Shown: positions 49,451 to 62,900 of the stretch, piece after piece | Numbering within the stretch: position 1 is the stretch's first letter | Layout: each line of letters starts with the position of its first letter | NCBI RefSeq assembly: GCF_030867145.1 | Contig: NC_134422.1 | Location: 7,257,531-7,321,530, forward strand | Source of the DNA: Opisthocomus hoazin | Taxonomy: Eukaryota; Chordata; Aves; Opisthocomiformes; Opisthocomidae | DNA: 64,000 nt | Direction of reading: 5' to 3' | Program-made: the position numbers and the translations under genes | The notes under the pieces: generated by a model | What the model was told of the DNA's origin: nothing | The model's input: the letters and a program-made list of their open reading frames with translations, nothing else | Databases searched by the model: none

Positions 49451-49576
49451 TGACTTCATATTTCAGCGAACATCAAGATTTATTGTCCCTCAAGGTAAAT
49501 ATTGACTCTGGTTTTCCCTAGTCAATATTTTAGCTTTCAAGACAGTAAATCTTGGTGTTCACCTCAACTAAAGTCA
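49451..49576. repeat. 126-bp imperfect palindrome
   Basis: The left arm (49451-49507) and right arm (49520-49576) pair around a 12-base loop. The inner seven bases ATTGACT/AGTCAAT are perfect. Further out CAAGATTTATTGTC pairs with GACAGTAAATCTTG with one mismatch, and GAAC with GTTC; the outer ends TGACTT/AAGTCA also match. It could be a palindromic MITE, a hairpin-RNA precursor or a chance relic. Confidence 0.6.
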
Positions 49577-49842
49577 ATATCTGCTTATTATATTAGAACA
49601 ACCAAACTGATCACTGTAGCAGTTGCCTGAGACCCTCAGGACAACCTCTGTGCTATAAATTTCTAATAAAAATGGGCTAAATTCATTGCTAACATAAGTC
49701 CATTTCACATCTCTGCCCTTATGCCAAGGTTACATTAGACCTAATGCATTGAAACAGCCAGAAGAAATAATTACCGACTTTTAAACTGTGGAGACCACCA
49801 TGAACAGCACTAAAGGTAGAAAAGATCTCATGTAGGAAAGCT

Positions 49843-52271
49843 GACATCAGCTGGGAAGACCATACAGCTAGGCAGGCGCAATCCAGGAGGTTCCTACAGA
49901 GCATCGATGATAACTTTCTGATGCAAGTGGTGGAGGAACCAACAAGGAAAGGCGCGCTGCTGGACCTCGTGTTAACAAACAAGGAGGGACTGGTGGATGA
50001 CGTGAAGGTTGGAGGTAGACTCGGCTGCAGTGACCATGAAATGGTCGAGTTCAGGATCCTGCGTGGAGGAAGCAGGGCGATAAGCAGGATCAAAACCTTG
50101 CACCTCAGGAGGGCTGACTTTGCCCTCTTCAAGGAGCTACTCGGAGGAATCCCGTGGGCCAGGGCTCTCGAAGGCAGGGGGGTCCATGAGTGCTGGTCGC
50201 TTTTTAAACAACACTTCTTCCATGCACAGGAGCAATGCATCCCCCTGAGAAAGAAATTTAGCAAAGGAGGCAGGAGACCTGCATGGTTAAACAAGGAGCT
50301 TCTAGCGGAGACCAGGCAGAAGAGAAAGGTGCATGGAATGTGGAAAGAGGGACAGGCCACTTGGGAAGAGTACAGAAACGTAGTGAGAGCGTGCAGGGAT
50401 GCGACAAGGAAGGCCAAGGCTCACCTGGAATTGAAGCTGGCAAGGGATGTCAAAAACAACAAGAAGGGCTTCTTCAACTACATCAGCAGCAAAAGGAAGG
50501 CTAGGGACAACATGGGGCCGCTGCTGAATGAGGCGGGTGTCCTGGTGACGGAGGATGCGGAGAAGGCAGAGCTACTGAATGCCTTCTTTGCTTCAGTCTT
50601 CAGTGCTAAGACTGGCCCTCAGGAATCCCAGGCCCCGGAGGTAAGAGAAGAAGCCTACAAAGAGGACGACTTTCCCTTGGTCGAGGAGGACTGTGTGAGG
50701 GATCGCTTAAGTGATCTGGATGTCCACAAATCCATGGGCCCCGATGGAATGCACCCACGAGTGCTGAGAGAGCTGGCGGATGTCATTGCTGAGCCACTCT
50801 CAATCATCTTTGAGAGGTCCTGGAGGACAGGAGAGGTGCCCGAGGACTGGAGAGAGGCCAATGTCACTCCAATCTTCAAAAAGGGCAAGAAGGAGGACCC
50901 AGGGAACTACAGGCCGGTCAGCCTCACCTCCATCCTGGGAAAGGTGATGGAGCAGCTTATCCTGGAGGCCATCATCAAGCAAGTGGAAGAAAAGAAGGTT
51001 ATCGGGAGTAGTCAGCATGGATTCACCAAGGGGAAATCATGCCTGACCAATCTGATAGCTTTCTACGATGACATGACTGGCTGGGTAGACGAAGGGAGAG
51101 CCGTGGATGTTATCTACCTTGACTTCAGCAAGGCTTTCGACACAGTCTCCCATGATATCCTCCTAGGGAAGCTGAGGAAGTGTGGGCTGGATGAGTGGTC
51201 GGTGAAGTGGATAGAGAACTGGCTGAATGGCAGAACTCAGAGGGTTGTCATCAGCGGCGCTGAGTCTAGTTGGAGGCTGGTAACAAGTGGTGTCCCTCAG
51301 CGGTCAGTCCTGGGCCCAGTCTTGTTTAACTTCTTCATCAACGACCTGGATGAAGAGTTAGAATGTACCCTCAGCAAGTTTGCTGATGACACCAAACTGG
51401 GAGGTGTGGTAGATACACCGGAAGGCTGTGCTGCCATTCAGCGTGACCTGGATAGGCTGGAAAGCTGGGCAGAGAGGAACCTGATGAGATTCAACAAGGG
51501 CAAGTGCAGGGTCCTGCACCTGGGGAGGAACAACCTCATGCACCAGTACAGGCTTGGGGTGGACCTGCTGGAGAGCAGCTCTGCGGAGAGGGACCTGGGT
51601 GTCCTGGTGGACGACAGGTTAACCATGAGCCAGCAGTGTGCCCTGGCTGCCAAGAAAGCCAATGGGATCCTGGGGTGCATCAAGAAGAGTGTGGCCAGCA
51701 GGACGAGGGAGGTTCTCCTTCCCCTCTACACTGCCCTGGTGAGGCCTCATCTGCAGTACTCTGTCCAGTTCTGGGCTCCCCAGTTCAAGAAGGATGAAGA
51801 GCTACTGGAGAGAGTCCAGCGGAGGGCTACAAGGATGGTGAGGGGACTGGAGCATCTCCACTACGAGGAGAGGTTGAGGGAACTGGGCTTGTTCAGCCTG
51901 AAGAAGAGAAGGCTGCGAGGGGACCTTATAAATGCCTACAAATATCTGAAGGGTGGGTGTCAGGAGGATGGGGCCAAGCTCTTTTCAGTGGTGCCCAGTG
52001 ACAGGACAAGGGGCAATGGGCACAAACTGAAGCATAGGAAGTTCCGTCTGAACATGAGGAAGAACTTCTTCCCTCTGAGGGTGACGGAGCACTGGAACAG
52101 GCTGCCCAGGGAGGTTGTGGAGTCTCCTTCTCTGGAGATATTCAAGACCCGCCTGGACAAGATCCTGTGCAGCCTACTGTAGGTGACCCTGCTTCGGCAG
52201 GGGGGTTGGACGAGATGACCCACAGAGGTCCCTTCCAACCCCTACTATTCTGTGATTCTGTGATTCTGTGA
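49843..52271 (+). mobile_element. long CR1 LINE, 5'-truncated within ORF2
   Basis: This is a 2.43-kb CR1 running from the C-terminal part of the endonuclease domain through the whole reverse transcriptase to the 3' tail. Homology starts abruptly at a D-I-S-W string (49843) that in full CR1s follows the endonuclease G-D-F-N motif, so 5' truncation occurred there. It ends with three ATTCTGTG-type units at 52271. CR1 ORF1, the 5' UTR and most of the endonuclease are absent. The uninterrupted frame points to a young insertion. It is antisense to THSD7B, in the intron upstream of exon 1. Confidence 0.95.
49921..52182 (+). CDS. CR1 ORF2 fragment: reverse transcriptase (EN largely missing)
   Basis: A 753-codon open frame, opened by an internal Met; the same frame is open back to the truncation point at 49843. 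It encodes the C-terminal endonuclease remnant ([20 protein letters not shown]), a connector, and a complete non-LTR reverse transcriptase of about residues 300-560: N-Y-R-P-V-S-L-T (329-336), [10 protein letters not shown] with first catalytic Asp 401, S-G-V-P-Q near 457-460 and F-A-D-D (487-490). The CR1 C-terminal region ends L-D-K-I-L-C-S-L-L then TAG. Residue 461 is Arg where the family motif PQG has Gly. Without endonuclease and ORF1 it is not autonomous, and no promoter is seen. Confidence 0.93.
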   Translation: MQVVEEPTRKGALLDLVLTNKEGLVDDVKVGGRLGCSDHEMVEFRILRGGSRAISRIKTLHLRRADFALFKELLGGIPWARALEGRGVHECWSLFKQHFFHAQEQCIPLRKKFSKGGRRPAWLNKELLAETRQKRKVHGMWKEGQATWEEYRNVVRACRDATRKAKAHLELKLARDVKNNKKGFFNYISSKRKARDNMGPLLNEAGVLVTEDAEKAELLNAFFASVFSAKTGPQESQAPEVREEAYKEDDFPLVEEDCVRDRLSDLDVHKSMGPDGMHPRVLRELADVIAEPLSIIFERSWRTGEVPEDWREANVTPIFKKGKKEDPGNYRPVSLTSILGKVMEQLILEAIIKQVEEKKVIGSSQHGFTKGKSCLTNLIAFYDDMTGWVDEGRAVDVIYLDFSKAFDTVSHDILLGKLRKCGLDEWSVKWIENWLNGRTQRVVISGAESSWRLVTSGVPQRSVLGPVLFNFFINDLDEELECTLSKFADDTKLGGVVDTPEGCAAIQRDLDRLESWAERNLMRFNKGKCRVLHLGRNNLMHQYRLGVDLLESSSAERDLGVLVDDRLTMSQQCALAAKKANGILGCIKKSVASRTREVLLPLYTALVRPHLQYSVQFWAPQFKKDEELLERVQRRATRMVRGLEHLHYEERLRELGLFSLKKRRLRGDLINAYKYLKGGCQEDGAKLFSVVPSDRTRGNGHKLKHRKFRLNMRKNFFPLRVTEHWNRLPREVVESPSLEIFKTRLDKILCSLL

Positions 52272-53744
52272 AAGCGAGCTCATTTGCTCTGGGCTGCAGA
52301 CACTAGCTGGTAAGGAAATTCAAGCACAGATATTAAAACCACTCCTATCGAGACTGGCCAGAAATCTGCTCACTTTGAACACTTCTTTGCATACCTGCTT
52401 TTAGGTTCCCTGCACACCCAGGCTGCAAGAGGAGGCAGCAGTGGGATGTCACCATGCAAAAGTGGCCCTCTCCTCCACTTACAGCTCATGGCCACCACTT
52501 CATGAAACCTGGACCACTTCTCTTGCAACCAGCCTGACACAAACAGGTCTGGAGCACGGTGGGAAATACAGCTCCAAAGACCTCCATCCACTGCAGCTAC
52601 CTGCAAACTTGACTTCTATGTTGACTCCCATCTTGTTCATCCAAACCTCTTTTTTAGTTGTAAGGTGCGCACACATTAACTGAATAATTTTTATCATGCT
52701 CTAATACTGCCTTCGCATTCCATTTAATCCAAAACAGACAGTTTGTAATAATGAGTCTCTTTCATTTAATTCTTGAAAACTGAATTCAAAATGGAGTACT
52801 TACTTTGTTAATTACTTAAGTGCACATTTGATTTGGCAGATCTAAGCATGCATTTAAAAGCTTTACAGAACTAACTGTACATCTGAAGGGCAAGTACTTG
52901 CACATTAACAAACACTACACCACAGAAATGGCCTCATTAGAATTTCAACATTAAATAGTTGTCTTTAAAATAAAATTGATTTTATTTCATGCTGGTTTAT
53001 ATATTGATCACAATTGCCAGAAATATGCTAACCGCTCACCAGTATCAAAAATGATTGAACAATTAATTTTCAAGTGATTTGGATTTTGCAAAGCAGCTGT
53101 TTCACTGATGAATACTTGTCTTTAGGTATTCGGATGCTGAAAATAGCCACCAAAGTTTAAAAATTCTGCTTAAGAATGACTTACAGCATGAAAGTGTGAA
53201 TAGTTCAGAGTGCAATAAGCCTTCTGAAATTATTGGAATTCCTGAATTTTTCATGCCTCTAGCAGATACCTGCACAAATATTCCTGAAGCAAATTCAGCA
53301 TTTTTAGCTTTCATTTACACCTAAATCAAAGTCATTTTTACCTCCTTTGCAGTATGGAAAAAAGAAAATCAATTAGAGCTTTGCTAAGGTTATGAGAAGC
53401 CTTCACTGGCACTGAATCAAGTTCATAGAAAACCTAGACCTGCCTAAAACTTTGTAGCTGGCAAAAGGATGGGATCAATTTTACTCTAAGTACAAAATAT
53501 GAATTAAGAGTCATGGCAATAATTAACATAGCATAGACAGAATGACGTACCAAGTCCCAGTCTCTGCCCCGAGGGCAGTATGGAAGCTGCTACAGAAACA
53601 GACCCTTCCCCGGTGCTCTGAGGGACTAACCATGGTGACAGCCTCCAAAAGCACTGCCAAAAAATGATTCTCGCTGAGTAGCAAGGGTAAAAACAATTAC
53701 CAGACTTCTAACGTTTCCCCAGTTTTTGATTATCTATTTATAGC

Positions 53745-53910
53745 CTGACCCTCATAACCGCTCAACTTTAATCCTAATTTATACATCAGAAAGCTGAGGA
53801 TGAAGAATTAAGTGATTTAATAGCAGCTGGTGAGGGAGCCCTCAGGGAGCGGGGGACTGCAGCTGGAAATGCCCTATTTCTTGCACTAACTGGATGACAT
53901 CTCAGCTTAA
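53745..53910 (-). mobile_element. possible second MIR-like SINE relic
   Basis: The stretch with ATACATCAGAAAGCTGAGGA, AGAATTAAGTGATTTAATAG and GCAGCTGGTGAGGG resembles the reverse-complemented MIR core (GATGAGGAAACTGAGG ... GTTAAGTGACTT ... AGCTAGTAAG) with gaps. It is weaker than the copy at 17476. Confidence 0.35.
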
Positions 53911-56900
53911 AATCAGATACTGAGAAGTTCAGATAAAGACATTTCAGGATGAAGCCATCAAAAAAAGCAGCACTGTAAAATTCTGGCTGTAAAATGAGGA
54001 AAAAGAAAAGAGAAGAAACTAGGAAAGCAGCAGAATAGTCTTGCTATAAAGACATCTGGATGTTCCACATTCCCTCACCATGGCCTTTAGATGCTTCTCC
54101 TGTATCTAGTCTTTTGCTGGACTTTAAAAAATGCTCCTAGTAAATACCTTATTTTCTCCTAATGGATGATTAAACATGCAAAGACAGACACCGCTGTATT
54201 TCAAATTCTTCAATGCAATGAATGGAAAATGCCTTGTTTAAGAAGTTAATTGAAGTGAGCTCTGCCGAAGCCCAGCCATTACAGCTCACACTTCTAGAAC
54301 TAACACGTTGCTCAGCAAGGTTTATTAATTCATATTTTCTCGTGGTAAGTGGTTTTATTTTCCATAAGATTGGTGCAGGTGTTAAGAACACCAAGTTGTA
54401 ATATGGTAAAACGCGAGTGTGCCTTCCTGGAGATTAAAAGAAGAAGCTGGCATCATTCCATGTGAGAAAATAAGGGAGAATGTGCAGCTCCTGGCCCCAA
54501 ACCTGCCTCCCCGCTTTTACTCAAGGTTTTACTGTCACTACAGCCTCTGAGGAGCAGAACACAGCACGGAGTATAACCTTGCAGTTATCATGCAGGTACT
54601 GGGTATTCATTTCTACCTGAAGAACTCAGGCAAGACAATTTAGTCTCAGAGTTATGCAGAAAAATGGAGATGTTAAAGTGTGAATGGGAAAGATGTGAAT
54701 GCAATCACAAATGGTCAGTTCTTGTGGCTCTGCTTTTTATTTTCTTTTTTAATTATGTTTCTTCTCTATCAAGAAAATACTGAATCTAGACAAGATAGTA
54801 ACAAATGTCATTTTACTATGTTGTCAGATATGGGGGTCTAAAGCAAGGCAGAAACTCTTTAGAGCTTCAGTGCATTTTTTGCCGATTCCAGAAGCTGTAG
54901 GTGCTGTAGCTTCTGCTGCCTCCCTGTCACAAAGCTAGGCAAGCATAGCAAATTTAAGTAGATATAAATAAATCAATGTCCCATGTTTTGAAACAGCACA
55001 TTTTGCTGCAGCTGAAGGATAGTTACAGGGGTAGCAAACAAATGCGGCACCTCTCTGGATGAATCTGCTATGCAGTAATAATGTCGGATCCTGCTTTAAA
55101 GAGAGGAGGGGAAAAAAGGCTGATTGATGAAGAACAACATTGAAGTCCCTTTTTACTAAATGAGAACAGTAAGATAAGATGAAGACAGATTGCAACACCA
55201 ACCTGAGCCTTTGTAGATGTCCATGTTAGCAGGGCATGACAAGCAGAAAGGAAAGAAAATTATATATTCATTAGTTTAGCTGCTGTATGATAATATTGCG
55301 AAGAAAAAAAAGAAAAGCAGAAAATCTGCTTAAAGTAAAATTGCCACAATGTTAAGGTTGCATTCAATTCTTCGATTTCCCCATCTTTCAGAAAAAAAAA
55401 ATCCCTCAAGCAGAAACCAGGCATTTATTTATGAGTGAATGAAAAGCACAACTATGCTGAAGAATAAAGCAGAGTTCATTCAGCTTCATCCAGCAATCCT
55501 CTGGATTTTATAAGTGTGTCTTACGATCAAAGCCTTAGGATAATAAAAGATTTTTAAAAAATCTATGAAGCTTAACCCAAAATCTGGTAAGAAACCCCAC
55601 AACTCCAGAATATCGATCACAACAGATATGAAAGGCTTTCAGATATTCACATCTTAATTGGGTGGCCCTGTCCTTGGCAAAGGCTGCAGACGACGTGCAG
55701 AAGGCGTGCCAGGCAGCACGCAGCCAGCTGGCCTTTACTAGGTGGGACCCCATCTCCATGAATACCACCAATAACAAAGCAGATTCCATTATGGAAAAAA
55801 TAATGAAATGATACAAATTCAATAACGTGGGCATACAGTGCATGCACATGGTCCGGACAAGAAGGGCTGCGTGGGGGTGGTTGACCGCGAGATCTCCAGG
55901 GAGCTGCACTATTTAAGCCCCTCTCAAATTGCCCTGCAGCCCTCAGGCAGCCTCACCGACACGGCACAGAAACCAGACACATCAGCTGTTGCTGACAGGC
56001 CGGTGCTCCCACTCCTCTCACCCGAGCGAAACGCCAAACGAAGCCCACACAGGCGTGCGCGGGGGACACGGGGCTCCCAGGAGAGCCTGCCCTCCCAAGC
56101 CAAATCACAGCGACTCAGCAGGTCACAAACCTGCCCCGGTGGGCTACGAGCGAGGGATTACAAGACGCAGAAGCCAAGTCATCTGTCACATGAAATGAAA
56201 TAAACGCCAGTACTAAACACAAACAGTCCCAAAGAAGCACTTTCTTTGTAGGCGTTGTACAATAGGCAATTTAAAGGAAAGACCATCAGAGCTTACTGCT
56301 AAGTTAAAAATGATGCCTCGGAGACAAAGTTGCAGCCCTAGTCTTTCTTTTAAGAGGTTTTAAATCATTTCAAAGTCTAAAAACTTCAAATTGATATTCT
56401 ATCAGTTTATTTTCACGTCTTAAGCAAGAATGAATTAGCGTGGCAGAGCAGCCACATGTTGTCCTTACATAGAACGATCTCGGGCTGACAATTTTTTCAC
56501 ATGAGATTTAAAACCGGTTAGCTGACGAGCAATGTGATTGATAGCACTATAGACAAGAAACAGAAGAGATTGGGAAGTGTCAGGCAGTTGAAAGTTATGT
56601 TTTCTGAAACACACTTCTATGAGACTACACCAAAGGCTGGAAGCAGAGAGAACTGGAAACTGCTTCTGGGGCTTCCTGCAGTCGCAGCAAGAAACAGTCC
56701 GGCTTTCGGTTCCTGCAAAAGCAGGAATAGGAATGCAAACCAGCTCATAACCTGATTGTTTCGTTAGGATGAGACTGTCACTCTCCCCACAGCCGCTCAG
56801 CAGCAGGTCCGATTCCTCCTCAGCAGCATCCAGACAGAAACGAATGCTCATGGGGAGAGCAGGACAGACGTTGACGGACGTGTGATAGACCCCATAGCTT

Positions 56901-59900
56901 CAGAGCTCGGAAATATCACCCACAGCCTGATTAGTGACTGGAGCTGGGAAAAAACCCTTAGAAGAGCAAGTTACTGCAGAAGCCAGGATATCTGACAGCC
57001 TGTTGCGCCGCATATTTATGGTAGCTGTCTTACTGCCAAGACAGGCAGATGTTAGTACGGCGTTTAGACGCGGCATTAACTTGAGCAATTTTCTCTGTAT
57101 AATTACAGGTAACGCAGACCTCCTAGAAGTGCTGCGGGGAGGCCAGCCTTGTGACAAGCCTGCTGAATTCACAGATTTGAAGGCAGCTACACTCACACCG
57201 CAGCACACTTAGGAACCCTGCAATTGCTACAATCTGACAGGTTTTGTTGATATTTCTCATAGGCAGATCCAGACAGCAAAGATTTAGGCACAGAAGAGAC
57301 GAGTCTGCTTTCCCAAACGCGTACGTTCCAGCAAACCGATGCGCTGCAGAGAGAAACCGTGCTTCTACCTGCAACCGCTCCCCGGCAAGACATCCATATT
57401 TAATAAACTAAAGGCTCCCTTGAGCCAAAACTTAAACTCTACCCAGCCTACTTCAAACATCAGAACACGCGGATACTATCCCCTGAGCCAAAAGATAAGA
57501 GGGCACTGCTTGCGAGGCACTGCCTTGCGGGGTAGCTGGTGTCTCTGTAGTTCTGGGTATCTTTCTTCTGCATTTCCATTTTTTTTCTTTCAGAGCAGGG
57601 AATATGTATTTTCAGATCCTACATTTCTACCATTGGCCCGTATTTTGAGGTTAAATGCTTTACATGGACCTATACAAACCCACACAAATCAATGGGAAAT
57701 CTTCTACTGACTTCCACTGTTTGGGTCATGCTATAGCAAGCAAGAAACATCTGAACAGTTATAGGGACGTTAGCAAAATTTAGAAAAAAAAAGTATTGAT
57801 CACGGTGAATTTTTGCTGCAGTACCTATTTATTTAAAATGTACATCAATAGTGCCTATATATATTTCTGGTTAATGAGAAGCTATATAAAAAAACAAATA
57901 GATGTTTTTGGAATAAAAGTCCAGGAAGGACTGCATAACTCTACATACAGATACACCCACATTCCGCAAACATCAGCATTTAGCACATATTTCTGTTTTC
58001 TTTCTGCCTTGTTTTTGAGGAGCTTATGAGTGTCTGATCATTGCAACCCTACCAGAAAGCAGAACTCCGTATCTGTGCACGTACCAGGGGGTAAGGTACC
58101 CCGTCATAACCACCACCAGTGCACCGAGTCCTGCTCTGCACCACTGCGGCGGTCAGGAAGGGTACGTCAGGGCACGAGCGATTCAGCAGTTCTCACACCT
58201 CCGCCACTCCCCGGAGCACCGCCTTCACGCACCCATGAGCCTGGAAATAATGGAGTGAGAAAGGCTGTTTCCCAAAACAGTAAGTAAAAGGAGAAAGGAG
58301 ATGGTAAATGCATATGGAGACTACGCGACACAGCTGTGCTTTGCAGCGTGTGGTACACACAAGCCACTCCACCTGAAACCTTTTAGAGAATTAAATAATG
58401 CAACAGAGCAAACAGCATGGGGTATAAATTAGAGGACACAGCAGCTTAAAGACCATGCAAATGGTCTGAAAGAAAATCTTCACTCAAACAGTCCGTAGCA
58501 GATTAGAAAGAGAGGAAAATTGAAAGGCAGGGACAAGAAACTGAAGTTGAATGGCAGATCTGAAAGGAATCGAAGAGTCAAAGAAATAAAGCGAAGGGAA
58601 ACACCGTTACCAATCGCAGGAATCACACAGAGAAAGTCCAACACTAAAAATAGTCTATTTACAATAAAGGGAACAGTAGGAAACGGAAGATCACCAACCG
58701 GGTGAAGGGACAGAAAGGCGAGACAAACTTTTTCTGATGGGCACTGGCTCAGAAAGTTTGGCCAACAAGGAGGGCAAACTTGAAGAGACATTTGAAATAA
58801 CTTCTGGGTCAACGGGGTTATTTAGGAACGCTGGAGACAAGATTGCCCAGCATTCTTCAGAAGATGCAATGCGAAAGAACTGGAGGAGGAAAGGGGAAAA
58901 AAACCAGTGAACTGCATAGCAGTCAGATAAACTTTTATTCTTGGAAAAACATTTTCCTACAGACGTTATCTATAGGCAGCAGAAGATAACAAGGGACAAG
59001 TAGCAGGCAGTATGAGTTTGTCAAGAATAAACTCTGCAAAATCATTCCGCTGTTCTTCGGTAACAGGATAACCGACGCCGTGGACAGGGATGAAGTGGCA
59101 GGTCTTACACTGACCTGAGTAAACCTTTCGCACTACCTCTCAGGCTAAGGAAACGCGGCCTGGATGAATCTAGTACTTGGAGACTACAAAGTATGTTAGA
59201 AAATCATACTCTGAATAGTGTAAAATAGGCAAGAAACCTCATCCAGGGCTCTGCAGAGCTTTATGTTCTGTATCCAGTCATATTCCTGGTTTTCATTACT
59301 TTGGGGCTGATGGATTTAAACTCCTTCTTACCAACTCTGTGGACACTGCCGAGGTGAGAGGGACAGTGAGGCAATCGGAGCACAGGAACAGAATTCAAAA
59401 TAGTCTTTATAAATTGGAGAAACGGACTGCAAAAATGGGTTGAAAGAGAAGTACAGAACAGTACAGAAGTGCAGTGATGAGACACCGACCAGGAACAGCA
59501 CGAACGCAGGATGAGAGAAAACTGGCCCCTTAGTGGTACGACTGCCCTGGATCCAGAAATTGTAGGGAATCGTAAAGAGAATGTGATTCAACAATATCAT
59601 AAAAAGACAAGACAAATGTAGAGTTCTAAAACAGTGAAGTACTACTTCAGCTATGGTAGATTCAGCTCGGGAAGCATGTCCAATGGGTGCACTCAGCTTT
59701 ATGAGAAATTTGAAGGACTTGAACCAACTGAGAGCCAACAGATGACAGTAAGATTAATAAGACCAGAATCAAATTGCCGAGGTGAGCAGTGGCACTTCCA
59801 CTATTGCCTTACAGGTAAACACTTAAAACACCAGTATAATTAGTGACAATCTACACAATGGCAGGTCTGCCAACAAAGCATGGTGTCATTGTCAGATAAA

Positions 59901-62900
59901 ATAGCAATACTAAGTCATAACAAGAAATAACTCTGCTATATCGTAACAGATGCAGAGTAGCAGAAAGACACCTGAGAGAGCTTTAAAAAGGTCTTCCAGC
60001 AGCTTGGAACTATCTATCTGTAGCATCACTGAGCTCCGTTGCCTTGAATAAATCACAGACTGCCAGACTGTGTTTCGGAAACCTGGGACTGTCTTCTACC
60101 TCATACAGAAATAGGGCAGTGGAATTACCATTATATTAACAGCACTGTTATAACACTGCCTATAGTCCTAGTCCCTCATTGTAAAAGTAACACTGATCAT
60201 GACAGAGCGCTTAAAGGAAACGTAGAAATACAATTCAAGGTCTGAAAAACTTGTCTTACAGGAACAAACTAAAGAAATCTACCTCTGGTTGAGGTGAGAG
60301 GTGGAGAAAAGGAGACTCGATCAGTTTTGGGAATATACAAAGAGGATTTCTCTTAGCAGGAGCTATTTTTAAGCTGGCAGATAAAGATATACGTTCCCAA
60401 GGCTGAGAGCTGCAGTTAGACAAATTCATATTCAAGTTATGAAAAAAGGGGGAATTTTTTAAGCATGAAGGAAATTAATTACTGGATCAGCTTATCCAGG
60501 GTAAATCCTCCTTCAGCCAAAGTGTGTGCCAAGGCGGGGTGCCGCTCTACAAACCTGCTCCAACTCCACAGGAAGACAAGGAATTGACTGCAGTCAAGTA
60601 GCTTATTCTATACAAGAGGTCAAAACAGACCATCATCATCATCACCACGGTCTACGTCTGGCCTCACAAGTTCTAAACGAGGAACTCCACAGAAGCCTTC
60701 TAAATCACATGTTAACCATTAAGCGAGCATCACATTTATTAACCCATACTACATACTTAGAATAGAAATTGTACGTTAAAGTTGAAGGGATGCCTGCATG
60801 GATTTTACAAGCATTTTGAGAGGTTGTCAAGAAAAATAGTTCTACATTATAGATCAGCAGCGCATTGGAGTTCAGCCAGTTCATGTGTCATCCCATAAAT
60901 GTTGATCCCACAAAGATGACAGTATTTTATTTACTGCATCAGCTCTAGCTACTAAATTGCAACCAAGAGAGGAGCTGGAATTGAGCAGAGAGAATACACT
61001 TTTTAGCTAGGTGATGATCTTGCCAGTAGCATGCAGGGCAGAGGAGGAAAACAACAAAAAAAAAAGCAATTATTTAAATAAAGCAAACACTCTCTTGGCT
61101 GCATCTGTTCGTCAATGACTTCCGCCAGGTCTCAGCTGTAACTCTGGTGTGGGTAAAACATACTTGGAAATGCAGGCTGGACTCTCCTGCCTCTGGACAG
61201 AGGCTTTCAGGTCTTTGGTTTGCTTCTCAGCCAATCACTCCTGCTGGTTTTTATTATTAACACCCCTTGCTTAGCAATGCCTCCCCATCCCTCCTGCAGG
61301 TCAGCCTGTGGTACCTGGCACTTGGACAAGTATCTGCATGTATGCATGGACATCACGAAGAATAAATATGAGTTGATTGACAGGAAAGTGAAAAGAAAGA
61401 AAACAGAGAGAACAACTGCAATTGCACGTGAGCAAAGAAGGGCAAATACTCACTATACAGCAATGTATTTCAGGGAAAACAAGAAAAAAGAGGAGAAATG
61501 TGGTAACAAGGAATACTGGCAGTGGCACAGAAAGGGGCAAAGGCAAGGAAGAGTCCAAGGAAAATACTAGAGGAAGAGGCTCGCTGTGTTTTACAAACAC
61601 TTGACAAAGCACAGCACAAAGCAAAATACGGCTGAGGCAGGACGGAGGCGCGCAGAGAGACAATGCCAAAGCCACTCTGCAACAGGAAACACACGGAGCC
61701 CTGCTGGGCTCTATTTCAGTTGTTTCTTTGTGGTCTGGTGAGTCCTGAATCAGCTTCTGATTACATGAGACACGTGCAACGGATCAGAATACTTCAAAAA
61801 TAAGCAGTGTTTAAAAGGTTAATACTTTTATACCTATCAACTGACAGTTTAATCTTGCCATTAGTGCCATTATTTGCTCTACACATGAACGATAGACAAC
61901 GCTCCCATGGTTATTTTCAACTTCTTTTACAAAGTCGCTTTCGGAAATCTTTGCTTTCCGTGAGCGATGCAGGCGTTAGAGCCGCACTCCATCCGCTTTG
62001 TATCAAAGCCTCTCCCACGGCGTGGCTGCACACCGGCACGTAGGGTCCAGGCACACGCGTTCCTACGGTTGCTTTTGGTCTGCTGAGCCAACCAACTGCA
62101 CACAAACCCTGTTTGCCCATGTATGCTGAACCGGGAAACAATGCGCTTCTCATTGCCGCTTCATTTAGACGGATCAATAACTTTGGGATAAACACTAGGC
62201 AGCAAGGAAAGTAATTGCTTACTCAGAGTTGCATTTAAAAATACTTAAGCACGGCATTAAATTCTTCTCAGTGTTTATCATACAGACATCAGACAGTTTG
62301 AAAATAACATTTTTAATTGCCAAATGTTGACAGGGCTAGACTGTGAAGGACTGACACACAGCACTTGATTCAGGTGGGTATAGACAAATACACCCTGGGT
62401 AGAGATCACTGGAAAACCCACTGCACTTGGCATAAATCATATAATTTTAAAATAATTTTTTCAGATGCTGTAACGGAATAATCCAGCTGCCTTCTGTTAC
62501 CTTCCATTATATCAATAAAAATTATCAGAGAGGAAAAGTGCCAAACAAATTCCTCTTGTGCACCATGGAGATGAAAAAAAGACCAGTCAACTGAGGAACA
62601 CTGGTATTTGTGCTTATGTATGTTCAGACACGGAAACATTTTTCTTAATAAAACCAAAAGACACTACAATTTGGAGGAAAACAGAAGCCTGAGGTAATGT
62701 GTTTTCCCGTTTAAATACTGTGAACAATGCTTCTCAAGGACAATACCTGACTTTCTAACTCAGGCGAACACTGAACGCCAACGAAATCAAATCAGGTTTA
62801 TTGCCATGATGGTCAGCAAAACTCAGGATATTCAAGATACTAAACCCAAACCACAAAATTTATGCCTCTTTGTTCCTGCCTGCCTTCCCCATGTGTTGGA

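Noticed and set aside
54240..54310. Minus-strand S-S-R-S-V-S-C-N-G-W, TSP1-like at first sight
   Set aside because: There is no supporting splice pair or neighbouring cysteines, and it does not align to a THSD7 segment.
56635..56735. Minus-strand segment with T-E-S-R-T-V-S-C-C-D-C after an AG, resembling a TSP1 strand
   Set aside because: It lacks the W-x-x-W core, the C-G-x-G before it and any alignment to the THSD7B region expected upstream of exon 1; the likeness is limited to a few residues.
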